From Acanthaster planci (taxonomy: Eukaryota > Echinodermata > Asteroidea > Valvatida > Acanthasteridae): 64,000 bases of DNA. Numbering within the stretch: the stretch's first letter is position 1; each line of letters opens with the position of its first letter. Below are positions 15,401 through 36,415 of the stretch, one piece after another. Both the position numbers and the translations under genes were made by a program. Location of the stretch: positions 316,987 to 380,986 of the forward strand of contig NW_019091390.1 in the NCBI RefSeq assembly GCF_001949145.1, read 5' to 3'. Below the pieces are notes generated by a model, which was not told where the DNA came from, made no database searches, and worked only from the letters and a program-made list of their open reading frames with translations.

Positions 15401-18400
15401 CATGTTGTTTGGTTAACTTGTTTTGGTTACAGTTGCAGAACCATTTTCAATGCGTAAATGTGAAATGAAATGTAAGGGCCTCTTGGGTGATCTTCGGTGA
15501 TGGCCAAAGGCAATTATGGAAGGGGAAAAAAGGACCTAGGCAGTGCTTTGTAGAAGTACCTATTGTGAAAAACCTCACATGTCATTAATGTCTGGGAATA
15601 AACGTACATGTATTGGACAGTGGGGCCAACTCCATGAAGGTACATGTACTGCACGTGTACTTCTCAAATCCATGGTATTCAGTAATGAACAACATGAAGT
15701 CTGAAAGGTTTTCAAAACAGCAAGGTCAGTCAAGTATGAAGATCTGACGCCACACCAGTTTGAATATACAAAGATCAATTACCTGTGGAGTGCCACAAGG
15801 CTCAATTCTTGGCTCTATCCTATTTCTTATTTATATTAATGATATATGCAATTCTACCCAAAATCTAACATTCATCTTATTTGCGGATGACAGAAATATA
15901 TTCTGTAGTGGGAAAAACTTAAATGATATTGTTGATCTGATAAATAGTGAATTAATAAATGTTTTTGAGTGGATGATAAGCAATAAGTTATCCTTGAACG
16001 TCAAGAAAACTCATTCGATGGTTTTTACAAATCGAACTGTGGACAAAACATAAAGATTCATTTCAGTGGTAATCATATATTGCAAATGTTGATTCCTGTA
16101 CATTTTTGGGTGTCATTATTGATGATAAACTAACATGAAACATCACTGCCAGAAAATTCTTACGCTTATTTCTTGCAATCTTGGTGTTCTTAGAAAAATT
16201 AACCATTTTATCCCCTCTCATATTTTGCTTTCTATTTATAACACCTTATCTCTGTCTCATCTTCAATATGGTATACTGGCCTGGGGAAATACTCATAAAC
16301 TTACCCTGAGAAATTGTTTGTGATTCATTAAGGCTTATAAATGGTTCTTGCGTTAGAGATCACTCGGCCCTGTTATTTGTCAAATTCAATACCTTATCTA
16401 CATGTATTTACGACCTTTACAAATACCACTTGTGTGATTTAATGGTTAAGTTTGGAAAAGGAATACTGCCTCTGAATATTAAATCTCTTTTTGCAAGAAA
16501 CAATGATGTTCACAATTACAACACCAGGTCTTCAAATAAGCTTCATCTTGATAATGTTAGAACATCTATTCGCCTTTCCACAGTTAGATACCAGGGACCC
16601 CTTCTCTGGAACCAAATCAGATCTCTTTGTCCAATGACGACAATTGCAACTTGTAAAAGGCATTATAGGAAACTTTTATTAAAGGAGGCAGACAATTGAG
16701 AGAATGATTTCTTCTAAACAATGCCAAAGTTGTATTTGCATATTCTTAAACCTGTAATTAGGATTTTGTGTCGTTGTATACAAGTTAGCTATTTACTAAC
16801 TTGAACTAATGAAGACCTTCGCACATTATTCTGTATTATTTATTTTGATAGTTGTTTCTCTCAAGAATTGTAAATTTACATGTATCATCTTTGCAGGGGG
16901 CAGGCCCCGTACAAGCTTTGGCTTTTTGTCCGACCTCCCTCCATACTATTTAATTTATTTTCATTACCTGATATTATTTAAATTGTGTATATAACGGGAA
17001 ATAAATAAACCAGACCAAACCAAGCCTCAAAGTAAAAGGTCATACAGTGAGCTCTTGGAACTCTTGTGCATTCCCCCTGTGGGGATTTTACATGAAGTCG
17101 TCCTATCACATCCTGTCACAGCAGAAGGATTCCTTATACGGAAACTACATCAAGAAACACTCCAGTCAGAATTTTACTTTTGTGTCCCTCGAGTAATAGT
17201 TTGGAAAAGCCACCTTGAGATGGTAAAAAAAAATGAATTTCATGAATGACCTTTCCCTATGTGTCGGTGTCCTTGCTCTTGGGTTTTTCTTACATCCTCT
17301 GCTTCCTCCCTTTGAGCTCATCTCTCAACCTACTTTTTTTTCGTACCATTTCAAAGCCAGGGAGGGGCCGATTCTGACCCCACCCCTGAAGGACTCTGCC
17401 GTCCTATGCCTGACGTTTTTTCAAACATGCATGTAATGACGCTCATTGTTAGTACAATGCACAGTTTCAACTCGATCCAACTTGTGGTTTTGCCATTATG
17501 GCTGTTTGAAGTTCAAGACCATGAGCCAGTCAGCGCGCATGCATCAAAATCCTCAACTTATACCCATAGGATCTTGGAGGATTTGGACTGATTAGGGTAA
17601 AAACAAAAATTGTGAAGGGCACCGTTAGGTTGGTACAGGGCTATTAATCATAACATGTGCAGAGACTGTGTGGAATCATGCTAGAGAAATGGGAGATTGA
17701 TAGCACCAGATACTGGATATTGCATAACGGCAGCTTGGCATTGTTAGCTCTTATTTGCACAGAGGCGTTCAGGCGAGGTCATGGATGAGCGAAGGACACC
17801 CTTGACTGAATACATGACAACATGAGAAGGCCTTGATGCATGCAACCTTGCTTTCCTGCCTTCCTGGCCTTAGTCTTCCCGCTGACCCAACTACATGTAT
17901 GGCATTGGTTTCACCTGTGCATGCTGTTGGGACCGGTGAAACTGCAATGCTGCAGCTGGGCTGGAACAGCTATCATAAAAAGTTAGCTTGAGTCATCTGC
18001 CAACCTGTTTGAAGTATTGCGGCTACAATAGGAGGGAGCTATTTGAAGTGGGTAAATGTGCTGCCCATATACACAATGTATGTTACTCTGGCCAATCTAC
18101 ATTGTAGCACCTACATGTTGAGTTGGAATCATCCGAACTGTAGTTCGGACCAATGTACGCCATGTTAGAGGGATGAAGTCTCAACAACTAGGGCCGTTTT
18201 CCAAAACTCAACTTTGGCTCCGTCTCAGGCTTCAACGGTTTTTTTTACTACCTGACTTTGAAGTTGAAAGTTCAATAGTTAGTCTGATAGCGCCACAAAA
18301 TAGCAAGTAATTAAAATGCAAAAGAGCCAAACTTTACAGTACACGTACTTCAATTTAATTTTTCATTTCAGACCCACAATCGGGGATTAGTTTCAGAAAC

Positions 18401-20698
18401 AACGCCTGAGACAGAGACAAATATGAGGAATGGAAAACGGCCTAGGATCCTGCCTAGGGCTCTACTTATCAATCTTCCATGATTATCAGTTGTTTGGGTG
18501 CCACCTACTGAAAGACCGTATCAAACATTAAAGATTGTGACAAATCTAGAGGGTTCCAGGTACTTGACCTACATGTACATGTAGTGCAGCTGTCATTGTA
18601 GCATGTCATCAGTTCAAACTGTAACTGCGACAGTAGGGCTTCAGTTGGGCTGGCCTGACCCTACAGTAGCTGGCAAGCTTCTCTGGGAAAATTTCTGGAT
18701 CTTCTTCAAAGTTTTTGTGGTTAACTGCTGACACATTTCATCACCGATGACACAAGCAAAACTACATTCTGCTGGCATGTGTTAAACAGGCGAATGAAAT
18801 TTTGCTGGGAAAAGAGCTGCGTATCTGGCCACCGCTCACCGTACTTACTTCAATTTGAACACTACCAACAAAAATTGAGTAAATTTGATTAAGGAAAACT
18901 AGATTTTGTAAGGGGAATTTAACAACTTTTTCTGTTATGGCCCGAAGACAATATGAGGTCTAAGGTGGTGGATATGGAAATCTTTCTGGTGTTGGCACGT
19001 GGCTCACATTTGCATCCTAGGCCATGGTTGGGATGGTACATCCCAGCTAGAGTCGGAACAGATGATGTACCTGGTAGGGACATCAGGCAATTTGACTGTT
19101 AATACCAACTCAGCCCAAACAACTCAACTGTTGAGGAAAAACTCAACCGGAGGGACAACACGACCATTTGCCTGGCCATGCGTTAAAAGACAAGTCAACT
19201 TTGACAATGACGCAGCTTGACTGTGCATAGTGTTTACATGTTTGTAGCTAACAGAGTGTGGGGCATTCAACATCTGGGTTGCCGGTTGATGTGAAGCAAA
19301 GACAAGTCACAGCAAGGTGCCATGCATGGTGGCACGGGGTGCCATGCATGGTGGCACAGGGTGCCATGCATGGTGGCACAGGGTGCCATGCATGGTGGCA
19401 CGGGGCGCCATGCACGTTGTACAGGCTTACGAGATGCAAGTTTTCAAGTTTCTTCGGCATTATATCCAAACTTATGGACCCTGCTGAGTATACACGTAAT
19501 AGCAGAAGCAGAGGAAGAAGCACTGATGACGAGTTGCTAATCTGCCAGCACAAACCCCTACCTTAAACATGTCAGCAGTGCTTTAACAAGTTTAAAAATT
19601 ATGACGGTATATGGTTTCAAGCAACTCTAGCCCTACTTAGCCCAGGTGTTTCATACAACAGATCATGGAAAGAGTTCCATGTGTATGGACAACCCTAATT
19701 TTCCCTTAAAATGTTATAACAGTCATTAGAAAGTGATAACATGTTTTCCAATGAAAACTTTGACTACCAAGCTTCATAAACCCACTGCAGGCTGGCCCAC
19801 ATGCACCCACACACACACACAAGGAAGTCAACTTGTCTCAAGGGATGACTACATGATGTAGTATATTACATTAGATCAACAGACCGTCAAGTCGTCCCAT
19901 TGGTCATGCAAGTCGAGCTGTCCCACATGAAGTTGGCAAATGGTTGAGTTATCCACCTTCTATTACTGGCATAGGTCTACATCTAAGTTACAGTACAGTT
20001 ACGTCATCGGAGGTAAATGGGGTGAAAAGGTCCTTGAAGTAAAATAAAGTTTTAACCACTTACATCGGGATGATGTGTACACACACGCAATTTTCCTTAT
20101 TTGTTCCATGGAGGACGGTTATACTCATTTAAGAATTCCTCCTTAATTTCTGCCATTGACATATTAATGTGGCATGCTTGGTTGGGTCAAAGAGATTCCC
20201 TGCTCTATGGTTGGGTCAAAGCAAAATTGCAAGGTTGAAGAATTTGCGGGGAAAAAAAAGTCCCCAGCAGCTCCTTCAGTTCAGGTAAGAAAATCCGACA
20301 TGAACTGGTACGAGGTTGGGAATGTAAAAAATAAAACAAACATTGTTTGTAAAACGCACCTCGGCTCCAATAAATGAGAGCATCTCACTAATGTCCGCAT
20401 CATTTGGCCCGATATGGCGATCAGGGAAGTAATCATGTCTCTTGTACACTCTATCGAGTTTTCGCGACTCGCTGTCTGTTGACTGGGAACAGTTTTGCTG
20501 ACAGCGGTATACTTCCATTTGTTGCGCCCATCTGGGATGGCGGGTATTAGTACAGCCAAGGACACAAGTCGAGGGTACAGAAGTCTTTGATACCAAGCTG
20601 GAGTACTTCTGCTTGGTTATGTTGCTGAAGGCAGTCCTCTTCGGCCTCTCCGCCAGCGTCAAAGCGCGGGCATGGCCGAGTCGCCCCAATCGAAACAT
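499..20698 (-). CDS. GLDC: Glycine dehydrogenase (decarboxylating), mitochondrial, 3' end missing
   Basis: This is the P protein of the mitochondrial glycine cleavage system. It uses pyridoxal phosphate to decarboxylate glycine and passes the aminomethyl group to lipoyl-H protein. I see sixteen phase-consistent exons with AG/GT borders: 20698-20360, 14697-14619, 13372-13237, 12136-11972, 11111-11034, 9480-9333, 8616-8420, 6270-6174, 5636-5531, 5260-5118, 4734-4654, 4258-4155, 2979-2853, 2389-2247, 1596-1521 and 624-499. They sum to 2145 nt (715 codons). The start at 20698 opens an Arg-rich, acid-poor leader typical of mitochondrial import. Family landmarks in order are [82 protein letters not shown] and [10 protein letters not shown]. 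The PLP-lysine motif and the C-terminal ~300 residues would lie left of position 1. Intron 1 is 5.66 kb and holds several mobile elements. No frameshift or in-frame stop was seen. Confidence 0.95.
6957..7418. mobile_element. hAT-like non-autonomous element
   Basis: 462 bp with ends TAGGGCTGAGTC and (reverse complement of the right end) TAGGGCTGTGCC, the YAGNG type of hAT termini. It is flanked by 8-bp repeats TCCCTTGG and GCCCTTGG (7 of 8 match), as expected of a hAT target-site duplication. The interior repeats ATTTGAATATT-like words; no transposase. Confidence 0.7.
9808..9894. repeat. Hairpin inverted repeat
   Basis: Arms TATATAACAGGTTTTGCCCT and AGGGCAAAACCCGTTATATA are near-perfect inverted complements around a ~40-bp AT-rich loop. 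It lies in a GLDC intron 300 bp left of the N gap and looks like a tiny foldback element. Confidence 0.8.
10193..10321. other. Assembly gap (N run)
   Basis: 129 undetermined bases inside a GLDC intron. The right flank carries one arm (GGGCAAACCCGTTATATA) of the hairpin element seen complete at 9808-9894, so the gap probably hides another copy. Confidence 0.99.
10570..10775 (+). repeat. Dispersed repeat family D, copy 1
   Basis: Contains GTGTCCCTGTTACACCTGAC, AACATGGAAATGTCACTGAA and GGCAGGTAATTTGCATTTA. The segment at 52593-52845 matches it in reverse complement over its length. GLDC intron. Confidence 0.55.
11455..11822. repeat. Minisatellite, ~53-62 bp unit, about six copies
   Basis: Variants of ACTATCCGAGACCAAGACCA plus AAGCTAAGACTGACAGTCTG plus AGACCGAGACCAG are repeated head to tail in a GLDC intron. 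Some units carry TCATGGACAGTATG in place of TGACAGTCTG. No coding potential. Confidence 0.9.
12222..12445 (+). mobile_element. tRNA-derived SINE (CORE-SINE-like)
   Basis: GTCTAGTGGTTGTAAGG resembles a pol III A box and GGGGTTCAAGGCC a B box at tRNA-like spacing. Downstream lies GTGACCTTAGGCAAGTCATT, similar to the core of MIR/CORE-SINEs, and a tail with GCAATGGACTAGAATCCTGT. It is too degraded to fold as a tRNA gene. Confidence 0.65.
12539..13198. mobile_element. Second hAT-like element with a nested insertion
   Basis: The left end TAAGGCTGAGTCTATTTGAATAG and the right end CATAGCCCTA are the same family as the element at 6957-7418. The candidate 8-bp flanks agree at 6 of 8 bases. It is enlarged by a family C repeat at 12987-13185 and ends only 38 bp from the GLDC exon at 13237-13372. 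Confidence 0.6.
12987..13185. repeat. Dispersed repeat family C, copy 1
   Basis: About 195 bp starting AGTGAGCCCTGAGCAGCACC and containing AACTGCACTTCGCTGGTTC and GACAAAATGAATACTCCC. Weak inverted ends (TGAGCAGCACC / GGTGCTTCTG) suggest a MITE. Similar copies lie at 40548-40748 and 63264-63472. Confidence 0.65.
15778..17005 (+). mobile_element. 5'-truncated non-LTR retrotransposon (CR1/L2/jockey-type), broken
   Basis: Antisense to GLDC in its intron 1. The reverse-transcriptase core shows [20 protein letters not shown] at ~15784-15843 and FADDRNIF at ~15880, where FADDxxxF is the catalytic motif. After a break, [11 protein letters not shown] and, in a third segment, [10 protein letters not shown] and [12 protein letters not shown] follow, the usual C-terminal end of these ORF2 proteins. 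The frame is interrupted around 16053-16135 and 16320-16430. The endonuclease and the 5' part are absent. It ends in an AATAAATAAA tail. A dead copy. Confidence 0.9.
18191..18444. mobile_element. Harbinger-like MITE, copy 1
   Basis: The termini GGCCGTTTTCCAAAACTCAA and GGAATGGAAAACGGCC are inverted repeats flanked by the 3-bp duplication TAG. A 3-bp target site and a GGCC-type end suit PIF/Harbinger. Its interior matches the copy at 31850-32092. Confidence 0.75.
19317..19419. repeat. 22-bp minisatellite with a palindromic unit
   Basis: Four full copies and one partial copy of GTGCCATGCATGGTGGCAC plus three bases (AGG or GGG). Each unit contains CCATGCATGG, so every copy can form a hairpin and both strands stay open in several frames. 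GLDC intron 1. Confidence 0.95.
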
Positions 20699-21277
20699 GC
20701 TGAAGACTTTAAATTCTCACGTCTGTTTCAGTAAATGCTGAACTAGGTGATGACAAATAAGTGGCTGGATGGAGGCTGCTCGGTTCAGAGTTAGTAATAT
20801 CAGCTACTTTCAAATTCTGTCGCCTAGATCATCGGCGAACATTCTGCTCATGTTATAACACATAATGCATGTCATGGCGATGATGGCGAGCGCTAGAGTG
20901 ACGCATTATCTTCTGCCTTGTGTAGTACAGTGCGCATAATGTTGTTGTTGTCGCTGAACTCCAATACCATCTGATTGGAAAAGTACTAGGTCAAACTCAA
21001 CCTTGTGCTCGAGCAGCATAAACATCTACGATACAACCACATTCGTGAACACAGTCATGACAACTCTGAGAAGGAGAAAAGATATTAACGTCATCAATTG
21101 GTACCCACCCAACTTATACATTGGATGTCGTTGTGAAACCAGTTTTGGTTAGGTAAACATACGTCATGACACACCCCCATTCGTAAGCCAATGGTACGTC
21201 GTGTCACTAATTCCTGCCGCTTGGCGGCGCAAGAATAAGGGTCCGAAACATTGAAAAAAAAGCCCGGGCTGCTCCCG
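20699..21277. other. 5' flank of GLDC
   Basis: 579 bp between the GLDC start codon and the large TIR element. It presumably holds the GLDC promoter and 5' UTR. I see no clear TATA box or other named site. Confidence 0.5.
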
Positions 21278-21279
21278 TA

Positions 21280-24200
21280 TGGTGTACTATTTACGACAAA
21301 TATTTCTCTCTCTTTAGCCTCCCTCCAGACGACGCAACTACACGACGCGACGGCACGACGGCTCCCTTGCGTCGTGCCATCGGGTCGCACCGTCGCCTTC
21401 TTGCCATTGCTTTTGTGACGCGTCGCGTCGTGCGTCGCGTCGTGCCGTCGCCCATCGCGTCGTGCTGCCTTAGGTCCTTTCCACGTTGCATTTTTTGCCG
21501 CCTAAACGTCGCCCCTTCCGCCCCTCCCTCGCGTCGTACCGTCGTGCGTCGCGTCGTACGTCGTGTCGTACCTCGCGTCGCCTGTTACGTCGCCTGAAGC
21601 ACGACGCGACGCACGACGCGACGCGTCGTGTGCTGTCGCCCTTTGCTTTATGGTGTTGATAGAGGGCGCCTTTACTGTTTTCTTTCATTTCTGTCCCCCG
21701 TGCTTGCAAAGTACACGCTATCTACTCTTTGGTGTTGATTTGTTCATTCCTCGATTACGATTAATATCTGTCATATTTTATTAAGAAAAAGAAAAAAGAG
21801 CAAAAGGAAAATCGGCATATGTAGGAACTGCTCTCTCATAATAAGTGGAAGCCCAGAATTCGTCACCGTCTTTAAACCCAGCCAATGATTTCTTTTTAAT
21901 TTCTTTTCTTGTCGATGCAGTTCCCATTTGTGGTAGATTTGTAATCTTATAGATACCGGTATTTTTCCGTTGTCCATCCCGGTAATTTCTAAGTAGTACT
22001 CCCGATTCCCCATACAATTTGTCTACAATTGTATGACCGCAAGTTTGACCACGTGTTTAGGAAGTTACCACCGAGCCTGCTCTATAAAACCCTCAGAATA
22101 TTCCCTCTTAGTCTTCCTTCAGGCCAGTCTTCCTCGTTACCTTCATCAGCACCACACTTTCAATGATATTAGTTGGTGTTTCTAAATAAAACATTATACA
22201 GACGCTATTATCATTGTGGTCGTGTCATTGTTTTTCAACTCTGTTGGCCACACACATGTATAATTTCTCCTCTGATCCGCATCTTACATTAGCAAGCACG
22301 TTTTAATGATTGATGTGTTGTATCTTAGAATAGATTTTGAAATATTGTAGCGGACATAATATGAGAATCATGATACCTGCTTACATTGTTTATTTGTTTA
22401 CTAGTTTAGGCCTTTTATTATCAGCTAACCAGTGAGAATTAATTCGTTTCCGGCTAATATAGTGAAAAGTTTTCGCACGGCTTACGAAAATACAAATACC
22501 CTCACGTTAGAGAAAGCATCTTTTTAATAATGAGAAGAAAAAAAACCCCAGGGATTCAATTTAACAGAAAAACATTGTGAAAAATAGATATGAAATGAAA
22601 ATAGATAAAGGGCCTCGCTTGAAGACCATCTATTGCTGAAGTTGGGGACGACTTGGCTTGTCTTGACTTGGCAAATAGCTGTAGAGCTTGCAGTAGAAAG
22701 GCTTGCAGTAAAAAGAACTTGAATGGATGGCGAAGATGTGTTGGGCTATCTGATGTTTAGGGTTCAAGTGCACAGTCTTTCCTTCCCCTTGACTAAATCA
22801 GGCTTCAGAACGGAATTCATGTGGCTCTGGTCCAGGCCACCCGCTGTCCAGCAACGTATGCATGTGTAGTTCAATAGGCTTACACGGGTAATGTTTTTGC
22901 TTGGAGCAGGACAGGGACGAATTTGTTAGTATGGCAGGTTCGATGGAAGAAGAAATCACAGAGAGACAACAGAACAGTCTCTGTTCAGTCCAGTAGCCAA
23001 GTGAAGTGGAAGGTCACTGGCTAGGGAAGTTATCAGCTCCTTCAAGTCAAGGACTCTTGTGGCTGGTTGCAAGTTCTGCTACCAACTGCCCACACGCGCT
23101 GCCAAGCAATCCACACAAATTGTGTGACCTAATTCTGGGGGAGTTAGGATATCAAAAAGTGGGGGAGCAAAATCAATTCTATTACATAATTATTAGGAAG
23201 ATCAAAATTAGAGCAGGAAAAGTTAAAACAACGTTGTGGCTCATGTTATTTATTTCCTGAAGACAAGGCTGATAGTTGGTCGTGACGCTCTTTCTAATCA
23301 CATTTGGTTAAAAAAACAAACCTTTTCTTCAACAACTCACTCTTAACGAAAACACAAAGTTAGAAAGTAGCCATGAAAAAGAACAATAACAGAAACAAGA
23401 CCTGCTACCTATTTTCTCTTTGTACGCTACCGCCATAGGCATGCAGAGCCTCGATCTGGTAGCTTTTTCCGTGTATGTTAGCAAGTAATTTTGGGCGTGA
23501 TGTTGCGTTAGTTCTTCTACCATCTATACTGTACGATTGGACAATATTTCAAAAGCTGTCAGTTCAAGGCTCTGCATGCCCAATGGCCTCAGCGTACAAA
23601 GAGCAAATGCCATGTCCTGGATGCATGCAGTCCACTATTCAAGTAAGAATTTCTGCTCAGCTCCTTGGCATTAAAGGTAGCAGCCCAGCATTTTTCTGAA
23701 AAAAAAAGGAGATTGTTTGGCCCCCGAAATAGTGAGATTTTGTAAATCGTTGCCAGGATCAACTGCCTGGGTCTTTGAGCTATCCTATGAGAGCAGAATG
23801 GCTAAAAACTACAACTGAAAAATGGTAATGCCCAAGAAGGTTGAGGGTTACCACTTGAAAAATAGCTGCAATCAGACTACAATCAAGACGGAATATTCTG
23901 ATTGTATTATAGAGCAGGCTCGGTGGTAACTTCCCGTGGTCGAACTCGGCAGTCATACAATTGTAGACAAATTGTATGGGAAATCGGGAGTACTACTTAG
24001 AAATTACCGGGATGGACAACGGAGAAATTCCGGTATCTATGAGATTACAAATCTACCATAAATGGGAACTTCATCGACAAGAAAAGAAATTAAAAAGAAA
24101 TCATTGGCTGGGTTTAAAGACGGTGACGAATTCTGGGCTTCCACTTATTATGAGAGAGCAGTTCCTCCATATGACGATTTTCCTTTTGCTCTTTTTTCTT

Positions 24201-24719
24201 TTTCTTAATAAAATATGACAGAAATTAATCCTAATCGAGGAATGGATGAGATAAAAACAAGAACAAATCAACACCAAAGAGTAGATAGCGTGTACTTTGC
24301 AAGCACGTGCACGGGGGACAGAAATGAAAGAAAACAGTAAAGGCGCCCTCTATCAACACCATGAAGCAAAGGGCGACATCACACGACGCGTCGCGTCGTG
24401 CGTCGCGTCGTGCTTCAGGCGACGTAATATGTGACGCGATGCACGACACGACGTACGACGCGACGCACGACGGTACGACGCGAGGGAGGGGCGGAAGGGG
24501 CGACGTTTAGGCGGCAAAAAATGCAACATGGAAAATACCTGAGAAGCAAAGCGACGCACGACGCGACGCGTCGTGTGTGTACAAAAGTAATGGCAAGAAG
24601 GCGACGGTGCGACCCGATGGCACGACGCAAGGGAGCCGTCGTGCCGTCGCGTCGTGTAGTTGCGTCGCCTGGAGGGAGGCCAGAGAGAGAGAGAAATGTT
24701 TGTCGTAAATAGTACACCA
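21280..24719. mobile_element. 3.44-kb DNA element with ~830-bp terminal inverted repeats
   Basis: The left arm 21280-22109 and the right arm 23885-24719 are inverted copies of each other. The tips read TGGTGTACTATTTACGACAA and its complement, each flanked by TA, consistent with a TA target duplication. Both arms contain a variable CGTCGTGCGTCGCGTCGTGC-type array (about 21325-21635 and 24375-24665). The ~1.8-kb centre has no transposase-like frame. It also contains a smaller inverted pair near 23400-23470 and 23555-23625. It looks like a non-autonomous or foldback element; the superfamily is not assigned. Confidence 0.85.
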
Positions 24720-24721
24720 TA

Positions 24722-26640
24722 CTCCCCGCTCCTAACAGGCGCAACGTCGCTGCCAGGGTAGCAATTTTTCTCACAAAAGACGCTCGGGAATCCCCTACTC
24801 GAATAAAAGCTAACATAACGGCTCTCTAGGACTTTTTAAGGAGTACTCTTCAACAGGGAAGCTTCCACAAGGCGTGAAGAGTGGTCTCCGCTGAATTAAG
24901 ACTAGCAAAGAACTTGAAACCATTTTCCGTAGGAAAGTACGTAGTGTATCTAAGGCAGAATAAACTGAACGCGCTGCTCCGGCGGGGACGGAGGGGTGAG
25001 GCGGAGGATTGTTTTGTTTTTTTTTCCCGCCTTTAGGCCGCCCTTCTCATCCTAACAGCAAAATTTTAAAAAATGTATCCTGCGCCCGACTCAAGTACCT
25101 CCATGGGAAAATAAGTCTCTTTATTGAAAAAAAATATGACACCGTCGTGCGTACTTTAATATCCAGCTCAGCTGCGTTTCCAGTCTTTTGTTTTTGTTTT
25201 TTGCGCCCGGCAAACTATGTCGAGTTTTGCCGATATTTTCGACATCGGTAAAGCCCAGGTCGCTCGCTGGGCATTCGAGTTGCCCTAGGAGACTTTGATT
25301 CCCCTTCTAAAAACCCTGTTACTTTACTTCAATCCCAGGTATTAGTGTTAGTTATAGCGTAAGCTGCAACTGATAAAAAGCCATAACATTAATAATTTAG
25401 TGTCATCAGACCAGGTGCAGAAATAATTGAGTTCAGCCTTAAACCCCGGTGAGGGAGAATAAGTATCAGTGGTAGCAACATTAATCGAGGCTACTGAAAC
25501 GCTTTAGGGTGCACTGTCTTAATACAATGTACAGGAATACGGAAGTTTTTTTTTAAACTGTGTGATAATTAACTACGTGAAATTTTCACATATTAGTGAT
25601 AAAGACGTGTCCAGAAGTCATTAAGATTTGTCTTCGATTTTATGACGCAAACACTCAAAACAAAACAAACCTAGGACCAAAACGCTGATCAAGGATTTGA
25701 ATTGAATTGGCGGGGGGGGCAAAGTGGCGATTTTAGGAACTTCGATCGCCCACATTTTGGTTCACAAAAAGTAGAATAATGTCCTGGAAAGGTGTAATTT
25801 GTACCGTTTCTAAAGTGTTAAATTATTGGTGGTTCCAGTCAAATGTTAAAAAATCGATGCCCCCCCCCAAAAAGCAAACAGAATAATTGGGTGGAAACTT
25901 TGGAATTAATTTTTAATGTGAAACGAATATTTTCGAATGCAAAACTCAACAAATTTAGATAAACATTTTAACTCACCACTCTCGAACGGAGGAGAGCAAA
26001 AAAAACAGGATTTTCTTTTAAAATAACCTTTTTTGGACCTTTCAGAGAGGTGAGGCTATATGCCTGGGCTATTTACACCGCATATACGAGGGGGATGAAA
26101 TAGACTCTCAAATTTCTCTCATACAAATAATGTCCGTTCCTTTTTAAGAGGAATGGCTCCCGTTGGCCACTCTGGATCCGCCCTAACACAGGCTTGACCA
26201 GGAAGAAATTAGTCGGGAGCAATCTATGCCAAAATAAAAAGTTGATGTAATTTTTCTTTCCAGAAGTTACGTTCGTTCCACCTTTGAAATGACTTGCATC
26301 TTTGTAATGTTTACCCCCCATGCAAGAAGCGTGTGAGCGGTGAATGCATGACGTTGCAGTTTTTGATTGCATCACTCATTCATAATTGTAACGCCCCACG
26401 TGATCTCGTGTAGTACTTGTACACACAATATAATGCGTGTGCGCCGCACCGGCCGGCATCTGCGTGTACACACATACGTTACGTTAACAGCCGATCTCCA
26501 TCAGTTCATATCGTCACTGCACTGCTGCGTTTTATCAATTGTTCCACCATATGCCAGAAGTTTCCGTTTTACACGACGACTTCGACATTTTGTAGCAGAC
26601 CACTGAAGCAGTTTCCACTTGAGTCGCGATCAGTCTCACG
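24722..26640. other. Intergenic, 5' flank of CTH
   Basis: No gene seen. The final ~200 bp before the CTH start, around GCGCCGCACCGGCCGGCATC at ~26440-26460, are CpG-rich and a likely promoter/5' UTR. The rest is AT-rich with homopolymer G and C runs. Confidence 0.5.

Positions 26641-36415
<9,775 letters not shown>

Larger units (their letters stand above)
14698..20359 (-). other. GLDC intron 1
   Basis: The 5.66-kb first intron holds the LINE fragment, a Harbinger-like MITE and the 22-bp palindromic minisatellite. A (CA)n run lies at 19809-19821. I see no exon or independent gene in the rest. Confidence 0.8.

Noticed and set aside
15760-16699. Functional reverse transcriptase gene
   Set aside because: The coding sequence is broken into three frames and lacks the 5' half; annotated as a dead mobile element.
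19248-19566. ~100-codon frames on both strands across the His/Trp/Gly repeats
   Set aside because: They arise from the 22-bp minisatellite whose unit length does not contain stops; no protein features.
21367-24816. Long Arg-rich frames on both strands
   Set aside because: They are translations of the CGTCG arrays in the inverted arms of the 3.44-kb element, with no recognisable domain.
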